NCBI GenBank assembly: GCA_034432155.1
Contig: DAOUCP010000016.1
Location: forward strand, 1-64,000
DNA from: DAOUCP01 sp034432155
GTDB lineage: Bacteria; Chloroflexota; Anaerolineae; Epilineales; Epilineaceae
Direction of reading: 5' to 3'
DNA length: 64,000 bases
Part shown: piece by piece, positions 52,947 through 61,543 of the stretch
Numbering within the stretch: the stretch's first letter is position 1
How the letters are laid out: every line of letters begins with the position of its first letter
Notes under the pieces: model-generated
Database searches by the model: none
Seen by the model: the letters and a program-made list of their open reading frames with translations, nothing else
Told to the model about the DNA's origin: nothing
Translations under genes and position numbers: made by a program

Positions 52947-55900
52947 CTCGAACGTCCCAAGCCTTCGTACGGGCTGCCGGTGGCTGGCATGGGCTCCCCC
53001 GGGCCCATGCCTTCGTAGGGGCTGCCGGCGGGTGGCACGACCTCCCCCGGGCCCATGCCTTCGTACGGGCTGCCGGTGGCTGGCATGGGCTTCCCCGGGC
53101 CCATGCCTTCGTAGGGGCTGCCGGCGGGTGGCACGACCTCCCCCGGGCCCAAGCCAGCTGCCGGGCCGGTGGGCACGAACACTGGCCGACTGGCCAGTCC
53201 GTCCAGCAGACTGTACACCACGGGCACAATCACCAGGGTCAGAAGCGTCGAGGTGAACAAGCCGCCGATGACCACCGTTGCCAACTCGGCAGCGATGATC
53301 GCGCCTTCCGTCAGCCCCATCGCCAACGGGATCAAAGCCAACAGCGTCGCCAGGGCGGTCATCAGGATAGGGCGCAAGCGTGTCCTGCCGCCCGCAAGCA
53401 GCGCCTGATGGGCATCCAGACCCTGCCGTCGGTGCTGTTGCACGAGGTCGATCAGCACGATGGCGTTGGTGATCACAATGCCGACGAGCATCAGCATGCC
53501 GACCAGCCCCGAGATCGAGAGCGGCCGCCCTGTCACCGCCAAGGCGATCAGAGCACCGCTGACGGCAAAGGGCAGACTGAACAAGATGGTGAAGGGGTGC
53601 ACCAGCGAACCGAAGATCACGGCCATAATGAGGTAGACGATGACCACCGAGATCAGGATGGCGTTGACGGTGTCCCCGAACGCTTGCCGCTGAATCCGGG
53701 ATTCGACCCCCGGCCCCACCTCGACCCCTTCCGGCAACTCCAGGTCGTCGACGATCCGGTCCGCTGTGGCGAACACGCCGAAGGTGTCATCGGCCTCCAC
53801 GCCGCCGGTAATCAGTGCTGCTCGCTCGCCGTCGATGCGGGTGATGGTCACCAGTCCAGGTCGCTCCTCGACGGTCGCGATGTCGCCCAGTAGGACGCTA
53901 CCTGCTGGCCCGGCAATGGGGAAGCCGCGCAGCGCATCGATCGAGGCCACGGTACTTGGCGGTGGCCGCAACTCGACGGACAACAGCTCCGCCTGGTCGC
54001 CCTCGCCAAGGGTGACGGTGCCGAGCTCCTGAGCTTCGAACGACTCGCGCAGCGCCAGACCCACCTGCGCTGCCGTCAGCCCGTAGCGGAGGGCTCGCTG
54101 GGGATCCACGTCCACGGCGATCACGCTGCGCGCCGCCGTGAGGTTGCTCTCCAGATTGACCAGCGGCACCTTGTCGTAGTCGGTCCAATTGTCGGGATCG
54201 CGCAACGCCGCCAGCACGGCTTCGTTGGCCTCGCGGAGCGCTGCTTCGTCATCGCCCCGCAGCTCGAGATCGAAGGTGCTCGACATGGGTCCCGCCAAGC
54301 CGCCGCTGCCAACGGTGATGGTGATCGGTTCGCCCTCAAACCACAGGTCCAGATCCTCGCGTAGGCGGCCGGTTAGCCGGTTCAGGTCGCCATCGAAGTC
54401 ATCGACCAGGTCGACATAGAGGGACGCCTTGGCACTATCGAGACCCGCGGCCAGGCCAAAGAAGGCCTCACCCCCGTTGCCGCCCGTGCCCACCGTCGTG
54501 AGCACCGACTCCACCTCTTCGTTGTCCAGAAGCGCGGTCTCGATGACCCGTGCCACCTCGTCGGTCCGCTCCAGCGATGACCCAGGTTCCAGCTCCACCG
54601 CCACGTTCACCGCTGGCGGACCGAAGGACGGCAGGAACGTCTGGGGGAGGAACCGGAGCATGAACAGGCTGCCCAGGAAGAACAGGAAGGCCAGACCAAG
54701 GGTCATCCCCCGGTGGGCCAGGGCCCAGCTTAGCGTCCGACAATACAGCTGGACCAGCCGCGACTCCCGTTCTTTGGGAAGCACGGCCGTCGACAGGAAG
54801 AGCCGCGCCAGGACCGGGACCACGGTGACGGCCACGAGGATACTTGCCGCTAAGGCGTAACTCGTGGTGAGGGCGAACGGCAGAAAGAACTGGCGCGTGA
54901 TGCCGCCGACGAAGCCCAGTGGCAGGAACACCGCGATCGTCACCAGGGTGCTGGCGAAGATGGCCGTCGAAACTTGTCGCGTGCCGTCGATGATCGCCTG
55001 CAGGCGACGTTCGCCCCGCTGAAGGTGGCGATAGATGTTCTCCAGCACGACGATCGAGTCATCCACCACGCGGCCGATCGCCACCGTGAGGCCGCTCAGC
55101 GTCAGCAAGTTCAGCGTCTGGCCGGACAAACGCAGGAACAGAAAGCCGATGCACACGGAAAGGGGAATGCTGATCGCCGTCACCAGCGTGGACCGCACCG
55201 AGAAACTCAGGAAGGCCAGAATGGCCAGGATGGCGAACACCGCGCCCAACAGCCCCTCGCGGGCAACGCCGCGCAAGGACTCCTCGATGTACGAGGCCTG
55301 CTCGAACACGGTAGTGAATTCGAGTTGCCGCAACTTGTCCTTGTCGCTCAGAACCTCGATCTCGTCGAGCACAGCGTTCACGACGGCCACCGTATTGGCC
55401 TGCTGCTCCTTTGCCACGAGCAGGCTCAGGGCCGGCTCACCATCAAGCCGGCTCAGGGTCTCGACTTCGCCCGGCGTGCGCTCGATCGTCGCCACATCAC
55501 CCAGCGCCAGGGGTGCCACTGCCGCAGTCATGTCCCCCGGCGCCTCGCCCGCCCCGGCCACCTCCCCCGGCGCCTCGCCTGCCGCAGCCGACGCCCCCTC
55601 GCTCGTCGCAGCCGACCCGCCATCGCCCGGGACAGCCGACATTCCCATCGCAGGGCTCCGGCCGCCCACGCCGCCTCCGGCTCCGGAAGCCGAACCGGCT
55701 GGCAGGAGAGGTAGAGTGCGCAGCTTGTCCAGCGAGTCAATGCGGTGGCCGGCCTGCACCAGCAAGGTCCGACCGTCACCCTGGATCGAGCCCGCTGGGA
55801 ACACAATGTTGTTCGCTTGCAGCATCGACCGGATGGCGCTCAGGCTGACGCCAGCCTGGCGCAGCTTGGCAGCATCCAGGGTGATGGCGATGCGCTCCGG

Positions 55901-56440
55901 ATTGCCGCCGACTAAGGACACCGCCGCCACGCCATCGACGGCCTCGAGCTCCGGGATGATCTCCTCGCGCACCAGACGCTCGAGCTCGACCGGCTCCAGG
56001 GCACCACTCACCGCAATGCGGGCCACTGGGATGTCGGAGAAGTTGAAAAGCAGCAGCCGCGGCGCCTGCACGTCAGCTGGCAACTCGACGTCCTTCAGCG
56101 CATCCTCGACCGCGGCCCGCAACTCATCCTGGCGCGTACCATACTCCGCCCGCACCGTGGCGTAGGCGAAGCCTTCCGAGGCGCTGGCCGACACCTCCAC
56201 CACTGGGATCCCCTTCATCGTTGCCAGAGCCTTCTCGATGGGCTTGACGACGTCTTGCGTCACCTGCTCCGCGGTAGCCCCGGGCCAAACCGTGATCACC
56301 GTGGCTTGGGGGAAATCCATATCCGGGATCAGCTCCTGATTCAGGCTCATCGCCGCCGCCACGCCGAATCCCAGAAGGATTAGCCCCACCAAAAGGGTGA
56401 CCGAGGGTGCAGCTAGGGCCATACGCGTCAGTCGTTCCAT
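52943..56440 (-). CDS. RND-family efflux transporter (HAE1/AcrB-like)
   Basis: 1165 residues from ATG 56440 (AAGGA upstream). N-terminal helix TLLVGLILLGFGVAAAMSLN and then porter-domain sequences (DFPQATVITVWPGATAEQVT). Proton-relay aspartates are in helix 4: GRVVDDSIVVLENIYRHLQR. Helix 10-11 region: GLVGMLMLVGIVITNAIVLI. It is a single gene with no periplasmic adaptor or outer-membrane factor nearby, so it is likely a stand-alone pump in a cell without a second membrane. Two oddities are an Ala/Gly-rich insert in the first porter loop (about 260-310) and a C-terminal Gly/Pro/Glu repeat tail of four 16-residue units after the last helix. Substrate not predictable. Confidence 0.92.
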   Translation of the reverse strand: MERLTRMALAAPSVTLLVGLILLGFGVAAAMSLNQELIPDMDFPQATVITVWPGATAEQVTQDVVKPIEKALATMKGIPVVEVSASASEGFAYATVRAEYGTRQDELRAAVEDALKDVELPADVQAPRLLLFNFSDIPVARIAVSGALEPVELERLVREEIIPELEAVDGVAAVSLVGGNPERIAITLDAAKLRQAGVSLSAIRSMLQANNIVFPAGSIQGDGRTLLVQAGHRIDSLDKLRTLPLLPAGSASGAGGGVGGRSPAMGMSAVPGDGGSAATSEGASAAAGEAPGEVAGAGEAPGDMTAAVAPLALGDVATIERTPGEVETLSRLDGEPALSLLVAKEQQANTVAVVNAVLDEIEVLSDKDKLRQLEFTTVFEQASYIEESLRGVAREGLLGAVFAILAILAFLSFSVRSTLVTAISIPLSVCIGFLFLRLSGQTLNLLTLSGLTVAIGRVVDDSIVVLENIYRHLQRGERRLQAIIDGTRQVSTAIFASTLVTIAVFLPLGFVGGITRQFFLPFALTTSYALAASILVAVTVVPVLARLFLSTAVLPKERESRLVQLYCRTLSWALAHRGMTLGLAFLFFLGSLFMLRFLPQTFLPSFGPPAVNVAVELEPGSSLERTDEVARVIETALLDNEEVESVLTTVGTGGNGGEAFFGLAAGLDSAKASLYVDLVDDFDGDLNRLTGRLREDLDLWFEGEPITITVGSGGLAGPMSSTFDLELRGDDEAALREANEAVLAALRDPDNWTDYDKVPLVNLESNLTAARSVIAVDVDPQRALRYGLTAAQVGLALRESFEAQELGTVTLGEGDQAELLSVELRPPPSTVASIDALRGFPIAGPAGSVLLGDIATVEERPGLVTITRIDGERAALITGGVEADDTFGVFATADRIVDDLELPEGVEVGPGVESRIQRQAFGDTVNAILISVVIVYLIMAVIFGSLVHPFTILFSLPFAVSGALIALAVTGRPLSISGLVGMLMLVGIVITNAIVLIDLVQQHRRQGLDAHQALLAGGRTRLRPILMTALATLLALIPLAMGLTEGAIIAAELATVVIGGLFTSTLLTLVIVPVVYSLLDGLASRPVFVPTGPAAGLGPGEVVPPAGSPYEGMGPGKPMPATGSPYEGMGPGEVVPPAGSPYEGMGPGEPMPATGSPYEGLGRSS
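52962..53153 (-). repeat. Four 48-nt tandem repeats encoding the RND tail
   Basis: Units begin at 52962, 53010, 53058 and 53106. Units 1 and 3 are alike, as are 2 and 4, so the real unit may be 96 nt duplicated. Each encodes a 16-residue motif SPYEGMGPGE plus VVPPAG or PMPATG. The array lies inside the coding sequence at the C-terminus of the transporter. Confidence 0.9.
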
Positions 56441-56583
56441 CGCCAGTGATCCTTGTGCGGGCCCACGAAACGGATTGCCGCGGGCCGGGGGTTGTGCCAG
56501 AGCGCCGCAGACTCTCGCCATTGTAGGGCTCGCGGGGGGGAGGTCAACTCCCGCTTCGCGCGCCGTCGCCAGGGCCGCCGGAC

Positions 56584-56612
56584 TTGCCAAAGCCGACGGC
56601 CTGGTGTATATA
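56584..56612 (+). promoter_or_regulatory. Candidate promoter of the T-box/ileS transcript
   Basis: TTGCCA (56584-56589), a 17-nt spacer and TATATA (56607-56612). It would give a leader of about 600 nt, long for a T-box. A nearer -10-like CATAAT at 56780-56785, without a good -35, would fit a standard leader length better. Confidence 0.4.
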
Positions 56613-56785
56613 GTGGGGGACCTGCTGCGTTCGTGATGGTGCTTCAGCGTCGTCAACCAACACTCTCACTGCGGGCGCCGAGTTCAGGGCGACGGAATCG
56701 CGAGATTCCGAGACGTTCGGCAGGCACCCACCTGCGGCTGGCAGGTTGAGAGACTGGCACCACACGGCGTAGCAGGAGTCATAAT

Positions 56786-57195
56786 CGCGGCCCATGGTCG
56801 CGTTCATACTCCCAACAGCACTGATGGAAACGAGTAGGTCGGACGTTGCCGAGTCAGCGAGATCGGGGCGGTGCGAGCCGGTCTCGGCAGCCGATCGAAC
56901 ATCCTTCCGGAGCTGCGGGGGCCAACGCCAATTCGGTTCGGGGACGCCATCGCTGGAAAGCAAAGGCTTCCTTCCAACCGAGGGGGCAAGTAGTTCCCGC
57001 CGGGGTCGTGCCCGTTATCCCCACGCCAACATGCGTCGGCCTCGATCTGCCTGGTGGCCCATACGGCCGTGAGCCGACACGGTGGGCAGACGGCTGACAA
57101 GTGATCGGTGAGCGGGCGGCTAGGCCGCCAAGCGGGGTGGTACCGCGGGAGCGCAGCGCTCTCGTCCCCAGTGGGGATGAGAGCGCTCTTTGTGT
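56786..57195 (+). promoter_or_regulatory. T-box leader (tRNA-Ile sensing) with intrinsic terminator
   Basis: The T-box sequence GGGGTGGTACCGCGG (about 57134-57148) includes the TGGT bulge that pairs with the tRNA acceptor end. It is followed by the terminator: AGCGCTCTCGTCCCC, loop AGT, GGGGATGAGAGCGCT (57155-57187), then CTTTG. Upstream, a Stem I-like element (GATGGAAACGAGTAGG, then GGTGCGAGCC) is followed by a likely specifier ATC in CGAACATCCTTCC (56901-56903), the isoleucine codon. Uncharged tRNA-Ile should favour the antiterminator and allow ileS transcription. The secondary structure was not folded, so exact limits are approximate. Confidence 0.88.
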
Positions 57196-57227
57196 TGGGC
57201 AGCCGATGGTGGATGAAGGGACAGCAG

Positions 57228-60200
57228 ATGAGTAAGCGTGAGCTTCCATTCGAGGGAGTGCCAAGCCAGCCCGACTGGCCCCACTTGGAACACCGCGTCC
57301 TAGACTTCTGGCGCGAGACCCAGGCCTTCGACCGCCTGGCGAAGTTGCGGGCCGGAGGCCCACGATGGTCGTTCCTGGATGGCCCCATTACCGCCAATAA
57401 CCCGATGGGCGTGCATCACGCCTGGGGCCGAACGCTGAAGGATGCCTGGCAGCGGCTGAAGGCCATGCAGGGTTATGACCAGCGTTGGCAGAATGGCTTC
57501 GATTGCCAAGGCCTGTGGGTCGAGGTGGAGGTCGAGCGTGAGGTGGGCTTCAAGAGCAAGCGCGACATCGAGGCCTACGGCATCGCCCCCTTTGTTCGCC
57601 GTTGCAAAGAGCGGGTGCTGCGCTTCGCCGCGTTGCAGACCGAACAGTCCATCCGGCTTGGGATGTGGATGCGCTGGGATGACCCGGCCGTCTTGCGGCA
57701 ACTGGCTGACCGCATCGACGACGAGGCTCCGGTCACCATCGAGACGTGCGAAGGTCCGCGCACCGCAACCGTGGAATGGCTGATCAGCCAGCTCGGTGAC
57801 TCTCCCTGGTGCGGCAGCTACTTCACGTTCTCCGATGAGAACAACTACATGATCTGGCAGTTCCTGAAGCGCTGTCACGAGCGTGGCTGGATCTACCACG
57901 GCACGGACGTCATGCCCTGGTGTGCGCGCTGCGGAACGGGTCTCTCCCAGCACGAGATCGCGACTGAGGGCTACCGCGAGCTCGAGCACCGCAGTCCGAC
58001 GCTGCGCTTCCCCCTCGTTGGCCGCCCCAGCGAGTCGCTGCTTGTGTGGACAACAACCCCGTGGACACTGGCCGCCAACGTGGCAGCCGCGGTGGGTCCG
58101 GACCTCACCTACGTGAAGGTTCGCCAGGGTGAGGAATGGTTCTATCTGGCCGAGGCCACCGTCCCCAACGTGCTGCGCGGCAGTTACGAGATCGTGGATC
58201 GCGTCCGGGGCAGCGACCTTGTCGGCTGGACCTATCGGGGGCCGATGGACGAGCTACCCGCCCAGGCTGCGGCTATCCCGCAGCACCGCGTCATCCCCTG
58301 GGCCGAAGTCGGTGAGGCCGAAGGCACGGGGATCGTCCATATTGCTCCCGGCTGCGGCGCCGAGGACTTCGAACTCGGCAAGGAGTTCGGGCTCGTCGCC
58401 CTCGCACCGCTGACCGAGGATGGCCGTTACATCGACGGCTACGGCTGGCTTACCGGCCGGGACGCCGCAGAAGTTGCCGATGAGATCCTCGATCACTTGG
58501 AGTCGAGTGGCCTCCTGTACCGTGCCGACCTGTACGCCCATCGCTACCCCGTGTGCTGGCGCTGCGGCTCGGAACTGATCTTCCGTCTGGTGGATGAGTG
58601 GTTCATCTCCATGGGCCCGGTCTACCCCAAGCCCCGCGAGGCGCTGAGCGCCGCCGAGAAGGCGGCCAGCCTGCGCTATCAAATGATGGATGTCGTCGAT
58701 CAGATCCGCTGGATCCCGGCCTTTGGCCACCAGCGGGAGCTCGACTGGCTGCTCAACATGCGCGACTGGATGATCTCCAAGAAGCGTTACTGGGGCCTCG
58801 CCTTGCCAATCTGGCGCTGCGCCTGCGGCTGGTTCGACGTTATCGGCAGCCGCGAGGAGCTGCAGGAGCGAGCTATCGCCGGCTGGGACCAGTTCGAGGG
58901 TCACAGTCCACATCGACCGTACATCGATGCCGTCGCCATCCGCTGTCCGGAGTGCGGCCAGGCGGCGCAACGCGTCGCCGATGTTGGGAATCCGTGGCTG
59001 GATGCCGGAATCGTGCCGTTCTCGACGCTAGGCTGTCGACGGAACCCCGAGTACTGGCGCCAGTGGTTCCCCGCCGATTTCATCACCGAGAGCTTTCCCG
59101 GGCAATTCCGAAACTGGTTCTATAGCCTACTGGCGATGAGCACCGTGCTCGCCCAGGAGCCGCCCTTCCGGACGGTCCTCGGCTATGCCAGCTTGCTGGC
59201 CGAAGACGGGCGTGAGATGCACAAGAGCTGGGGCAACATGATCGCCTTCGGCGAGGCCGCGGAGAGACTGGGCGCCGACATCATGCGCTGGATGTTCCTG
59301 AACCATCGTCCAGAGCTCAACCTGCAGTTTGGTTTCCACGCCGGCTACGATACGCGGCGTCGCTTCTTCATCCCGCTGTGGAATGTATACAGCTTCTTCG
59401 TCCAGTACGCGAACGTCTCCTCAGGCTGGTCACCGCCCCTCGACTGGCTGGTTCATCTGCGTGACCACGGCCAGTCCCTTCTTTCCCGAGCTGCGGCGCA
59501 GGCCACTGATCCGCTCGACCGCTGGATCCTGTTGCGACTGGTGGAGACGGCCCGTCAGGTCACCGAGCGGATGGCCGACTACGACTCATGCACCGCGACG
59601 GGAGTCATCGAAGCGTTCGTCGACGACCTCTCCGACTGGTACGTACGCCAGTCGCGGCGGCGGTTCTGGGAGGGCGAACCGGCAGCGCTGAATACCTTGT
59701 ATGCAGTGCTGGTCGAGCTGGCACGACTCTTGGCCCCATTCGTGCCCTTCACTACCGAGGTCATGTACCAGAACCTGGTGCGCCGCCAAGCCGCCGACGC
59801 TCCCGAGAGCGTGCACCACACACCCTGGCCGGTGGTTATGCCGCTCTGCGACGCCGACGAGCAACTCTTGGCCGACGTGCGGCTCGTTCAACGCCTGGCG
59901 TCCCTCGGCCGCTCCGCCCGCTCGGCAGCCGGCATCAAGCTGCGCCAGCCGCTTGCGGAAGCGATCGTCGTGGCACACTCGCCGGCGGAATGCGAGGCCT
60001 TGGAGCGATTGCAGGCCCAGTTGGCACACGAGCTCAATGTCAAGCGGGTGCAGATCACGCGCCGCGCCGCAGATCTCGTCACGTACCGCATTGAGCCTAA
60101 CCTGGCTCGGCTGGGCAGCCGTCTCGGCGCCCGCTTGCCCGCTGTGCGCCAGGCCCTCGGAGCTGCTGATGCCATGTCCTTGCGCGAGCGACTGGAGTCG

Positions 60201-60632
60201 GACGGCTTTGTGGAGCTGGCCGTGGAGGGAGCGACGATTCACCTCGAGGCCGACGACCTGCAGATCGTCACTGCCTGTCGCGAGGGTTACAGCATGGCAA
60301 CGGAGGGCGGCTACCTGGTCGGCGTCACAACGGTGATCAGCCCCGAGCTGCGTGATGAGGGGCTGGCCCGCGACTTGGTGCGTCATATCCAGCAACTACG
60401 CAAGGACAGTGGGTTGGCGATTACCGATCGCATCGCCCTGACCGTCGAGTCTGGCGAGCCGATTCGGCATGCCCTGGAGGCGCACCGCGACTACGTCCTG
60501 GGCGAGACCCTTGCTCTGGAGCTCGCCTATGGCCCCCCGGCCGAAGACGCCAACGGCGCGGTGGCCATCGAGCTGGCCGGCGAGCCCGTGCACCTGGGGG
60601 TGCGCCGCCTGGAGCTACCGCCGGTGCCATGA
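57228..60632 (+). CDS. ileS: Isoleucyl-tRNA synthetase
   Basis: 1134 residues from ATG 57228 (AAGGGA upstream), after the T-box. Class Ia core: the HIGH motif is NNPMGVHHAWGRTLKDAWQR (HHAW variant), and FDCQGLWVEVEVEREVGFKS follows. The editing-domain signature is TTTPWTLAANVAAAVG, and the second signature reads MHKSWGNMI in place of KMSKS. The anticodon-binding domain and a long C-terminal domain follow. It charges tRNA-Ile. The altered signatures belong to a recognisable subset of bacterial and eukaryote-like IleRS, so this looks like an authentic but divergent form. Confidence 0.94.
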   Translation: MSKRELPFEGVPSQPDWPHLEHRVLDFWRETQAFDRLAKLRAGGPRWSFLDGPITANNPMGVHHAWGRTLKDAWQRLKAMQGYDQRWQNGFDCQGLWVEVEVEREVGFKSKRDIEAYGIAPFVRRCKERVLRFAALQTEQSIRLGMWMRWDDPAVLRQLADRIDDEAPVTIETCEGPRTATVEWLISQLGDSPWCGSYFTFSDENNYMIWQFLKRCHERGWIYHGTDVMPWCARCGTGLSQHEIATEGYRELEHRSPTLRFPLVGRPSESLLVWTTTPWTLAANVAAAVGPDLTYVKVRQGEEWFYLAEATVPNVLRGSYEIVDRVRGSDLVGWTYRGPMDELPAQAAAIPQHRVIPWAEVGEAEGTGIVHIAPGCGAEDFELGKEFGLVALAPLTEDGRYIDGYGWLTGRDAAEVADEILDHLESSGLLYRADLYAHRYPVCWRCGSELIFRLVDEWFISMGPVYPKPREALSAAEKAASLRYQMMDVVDQIRWIPAFGHQRELDWLLNMRDWMISKKRYWGLALPIWRCACGWFDVIGSREELQERAIAGWDQFEGHSPHRPYIDAVAIRCPECGQAAQRVADVGNPWLDAGIVPFSTLGCRRNPEYWRQWFPADFITESFPGQFRNWFYSLLAMSTVLAQEPPFRTVLGYASLLAEDGREMHKSWGNMIAFGEAAERLGADIMRWMFLNHRPELNLQFGFHAGYDTRRRFFIPLWNVYSFFVQYANVSSGWSPPLDWLVHLRDHGQSLLSRAAAQATDPLDRWILLRLVETARQVTERMADYDSCTATGVIEAFVDDLSDWYVRQSRRRFWEGEPAALNTLYAVLVELARLLAPFVPFTTEVMYQNLVRRQAADAPESVHHTPWPVVMPLCDADEQLLADVRLVQRLASLGRSARSAAGIKLRQPLAEAIVVAHSPAECEALERLQAQLAHELNVKRVQITRRAADLVTYRIEPNLARLGSRLGARLPAVRQALGAADAMSLRERLESDGFVELAVEGATIHLEADDLQIVTACREGYSMATEGGYLVGVTTVISPELRDEGLARDLVRHIQQLRKDSGLAITDRIALTVESGEPIRHALEAHRDYVLGETLALELAYGPPAEDANGAVAIELAGEPVHLGVRRLELPPVP

Positions 60633-60669
60633 GCGGCGGCACGCGGATTCGTTCGACGGGCCAGCCGTC

Positions 60670-61020
60670 TTACGGCCGCTCGCGGCTGTGTGGATGCACC
60701 TTCGAGGCGCAGGCTGCACAGTGCGTCGTCCAGGGCAGAGCCTCCAGCCGCTCGGCATCGATCGGCGCGTTGCAGTAAATGCAGATGCCGTACAGGCCGG
60801 CGCGTGCCCGGTCCAGGGCTGCTTGGATGCGCTGGATCCGGGCCTCGATCTGCGGCCGCAGGGCCACCGCCGTCTGCCAGGCAGAATAACCGGAGCTGCC
60901 CCCGCCCAGTTCGGCCTCAGGCGGATGCGTGGCTTCCTCGGTGATCTCCTCGAGTTCGCGTTCCGCCGCGCGGAGATCGGCCTCCAGCCGCTCGACGATC
61001 GATTCGGTCGTGGTGTCCAT
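60670..61020 (-). CDS. TraR/DksA-type zinc finger protein
   Basis: 116 residues with an N-terminal coiled coil (VERLEADLRAAERELEEITE) and a C-terminal four-cysteine zinc site in ICIYCNAPIDAERLEALPWT then CAAC. DksA-like proteins bind RNA polymerase in the secondary channel and tune transcription. The two acidic tip residues of E. coli DksA cannot be located here with confidence, so stringent-response function is uncertain. It is convergent with ileS (37-nt gap). Confidence 0.85.
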   Translation of the reverse strand: MDTTTESIVERLEADLRAAERELEEITEEATHPPEAELGGGSSGYSAWQTAVALRPQIEARIQRIQAALDRARAGLYGICIYCNAPIDAERLEALPWTTHCAACASKVHPHSRERP

Positions 61021-61095
61021 GGCAGCCTCCTCGGTTGTTGGCCGTCTCGATGGCTCAGCACTGCTCTACGCGCGCCCGGCGGCCGCCGGTGGGCC

Positions 61096-61125
61096 TTCCC
61101 CGGGTCGGCAGCCGTTTGCTATACT
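61096..61125 (+). promoter_or_regulatory. Promoter of tRNA-Lys
   Basis: TTCCCC (61096-61101), an 18-nt spacer and TATACT (61120-61125), 13 nt before the tRNA. Confidence 0.45.
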
Positions 61126-61138
61126 CGGTAGCCGCAGC

Positions 61139-61211
61139 GCCCCTCTAGCTCAAGTGGCAGAGCAGCGGACTTTTAATCCGTTGGTTCAGGGTTCGAGTCC
61201 CTGGGGGGGTA
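61139..61211 (+). tRNA. tRNA-Lys (anticodon TTT), CCA not encoded
   Basis: Acceptor GCCCCTC/GGGGGGT with a G1-T72 and a T6-G67 wobble, D stem GCTC/GAGC, anticodon stem GCGGA/TCCGT with loop CTTTTAA (anticodon TTT at 61172-61174), T stem CAGGG/CCCTG. Discriminator A at 61211, then genomic CCT rather than CCA, so the CCA tail would be added by enzyme. The other tRNA in the window encodes its CCA. Confidence 0.92.
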
Positions 61212-61369
61212 CCTGATTGTAGCGACCGGCGAGGCGGTGCGCGACCGTGCGCTGGCCTCCCCATCCCGAATCCTACCGTCCGCTGGACCGCACACCCCCG
61301 TCCGCGCGCTGGCGACCTGCCCAGGACTCCGCCGATCGCGTGTTCGGAACACGCCAGAGACTCTCCCCT

Positions 61370-61398
61370 ATTATAAGCGTATCCCGCGCCGACGCCAG
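61370..61398 (-). promoter_or_regulatory. Minus-strand promoter-like element, antisense to tRNA-Lys
   Basis: CTGGCG (61398-61393), a 17-nt spacer and perfect TATAAT (61375-61370). Transcription leftward would cross tRNA-Lys in antisense before reaching the DksA/TraR-like gene at 61020. Confidence 0.5.
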
Positions 61399-61505
61399 CG
61401 GCCCTCGCGCATCCCAATGGCCCGCTCGTCGTCGACTGCCCGCCATTGCTCGCTAGCGGCTGCGCGCCACCCATGGTCAGCCGCACATCGCTGCGCCTGA
61501 CCGCA

Positions 61506-61534
61506 TTGCCCTGGCCAACCGGCCGCCGTATACT
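61506..61534 (+). promoter_or_regulatory. Promoter immediately before the FG-GAP gene
   Basis: TTGCCC (61506-61511), a 17-nt spacer and TATACT (61529-61534). The GTG start codon is at 61544, only 9 nt past the -10, so a transcript beginning 7-10 nt downstream would be leaderless or nearly so. Confidence 0.55.
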
Positions 61535-61543
61535 GCCAGCGAC

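Larger units (their letters stand above)
61212..61543. other. Intergenic region between tRNA-Lys and the FG-GAP gene
   Basis: About 330 bases without a gene. It holds a minus-strand promoter-like element (61370-61398) and the plus-strand promoter of the next gene (61506-61534). Nothing else is recognisable. Confidence 0.5.
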
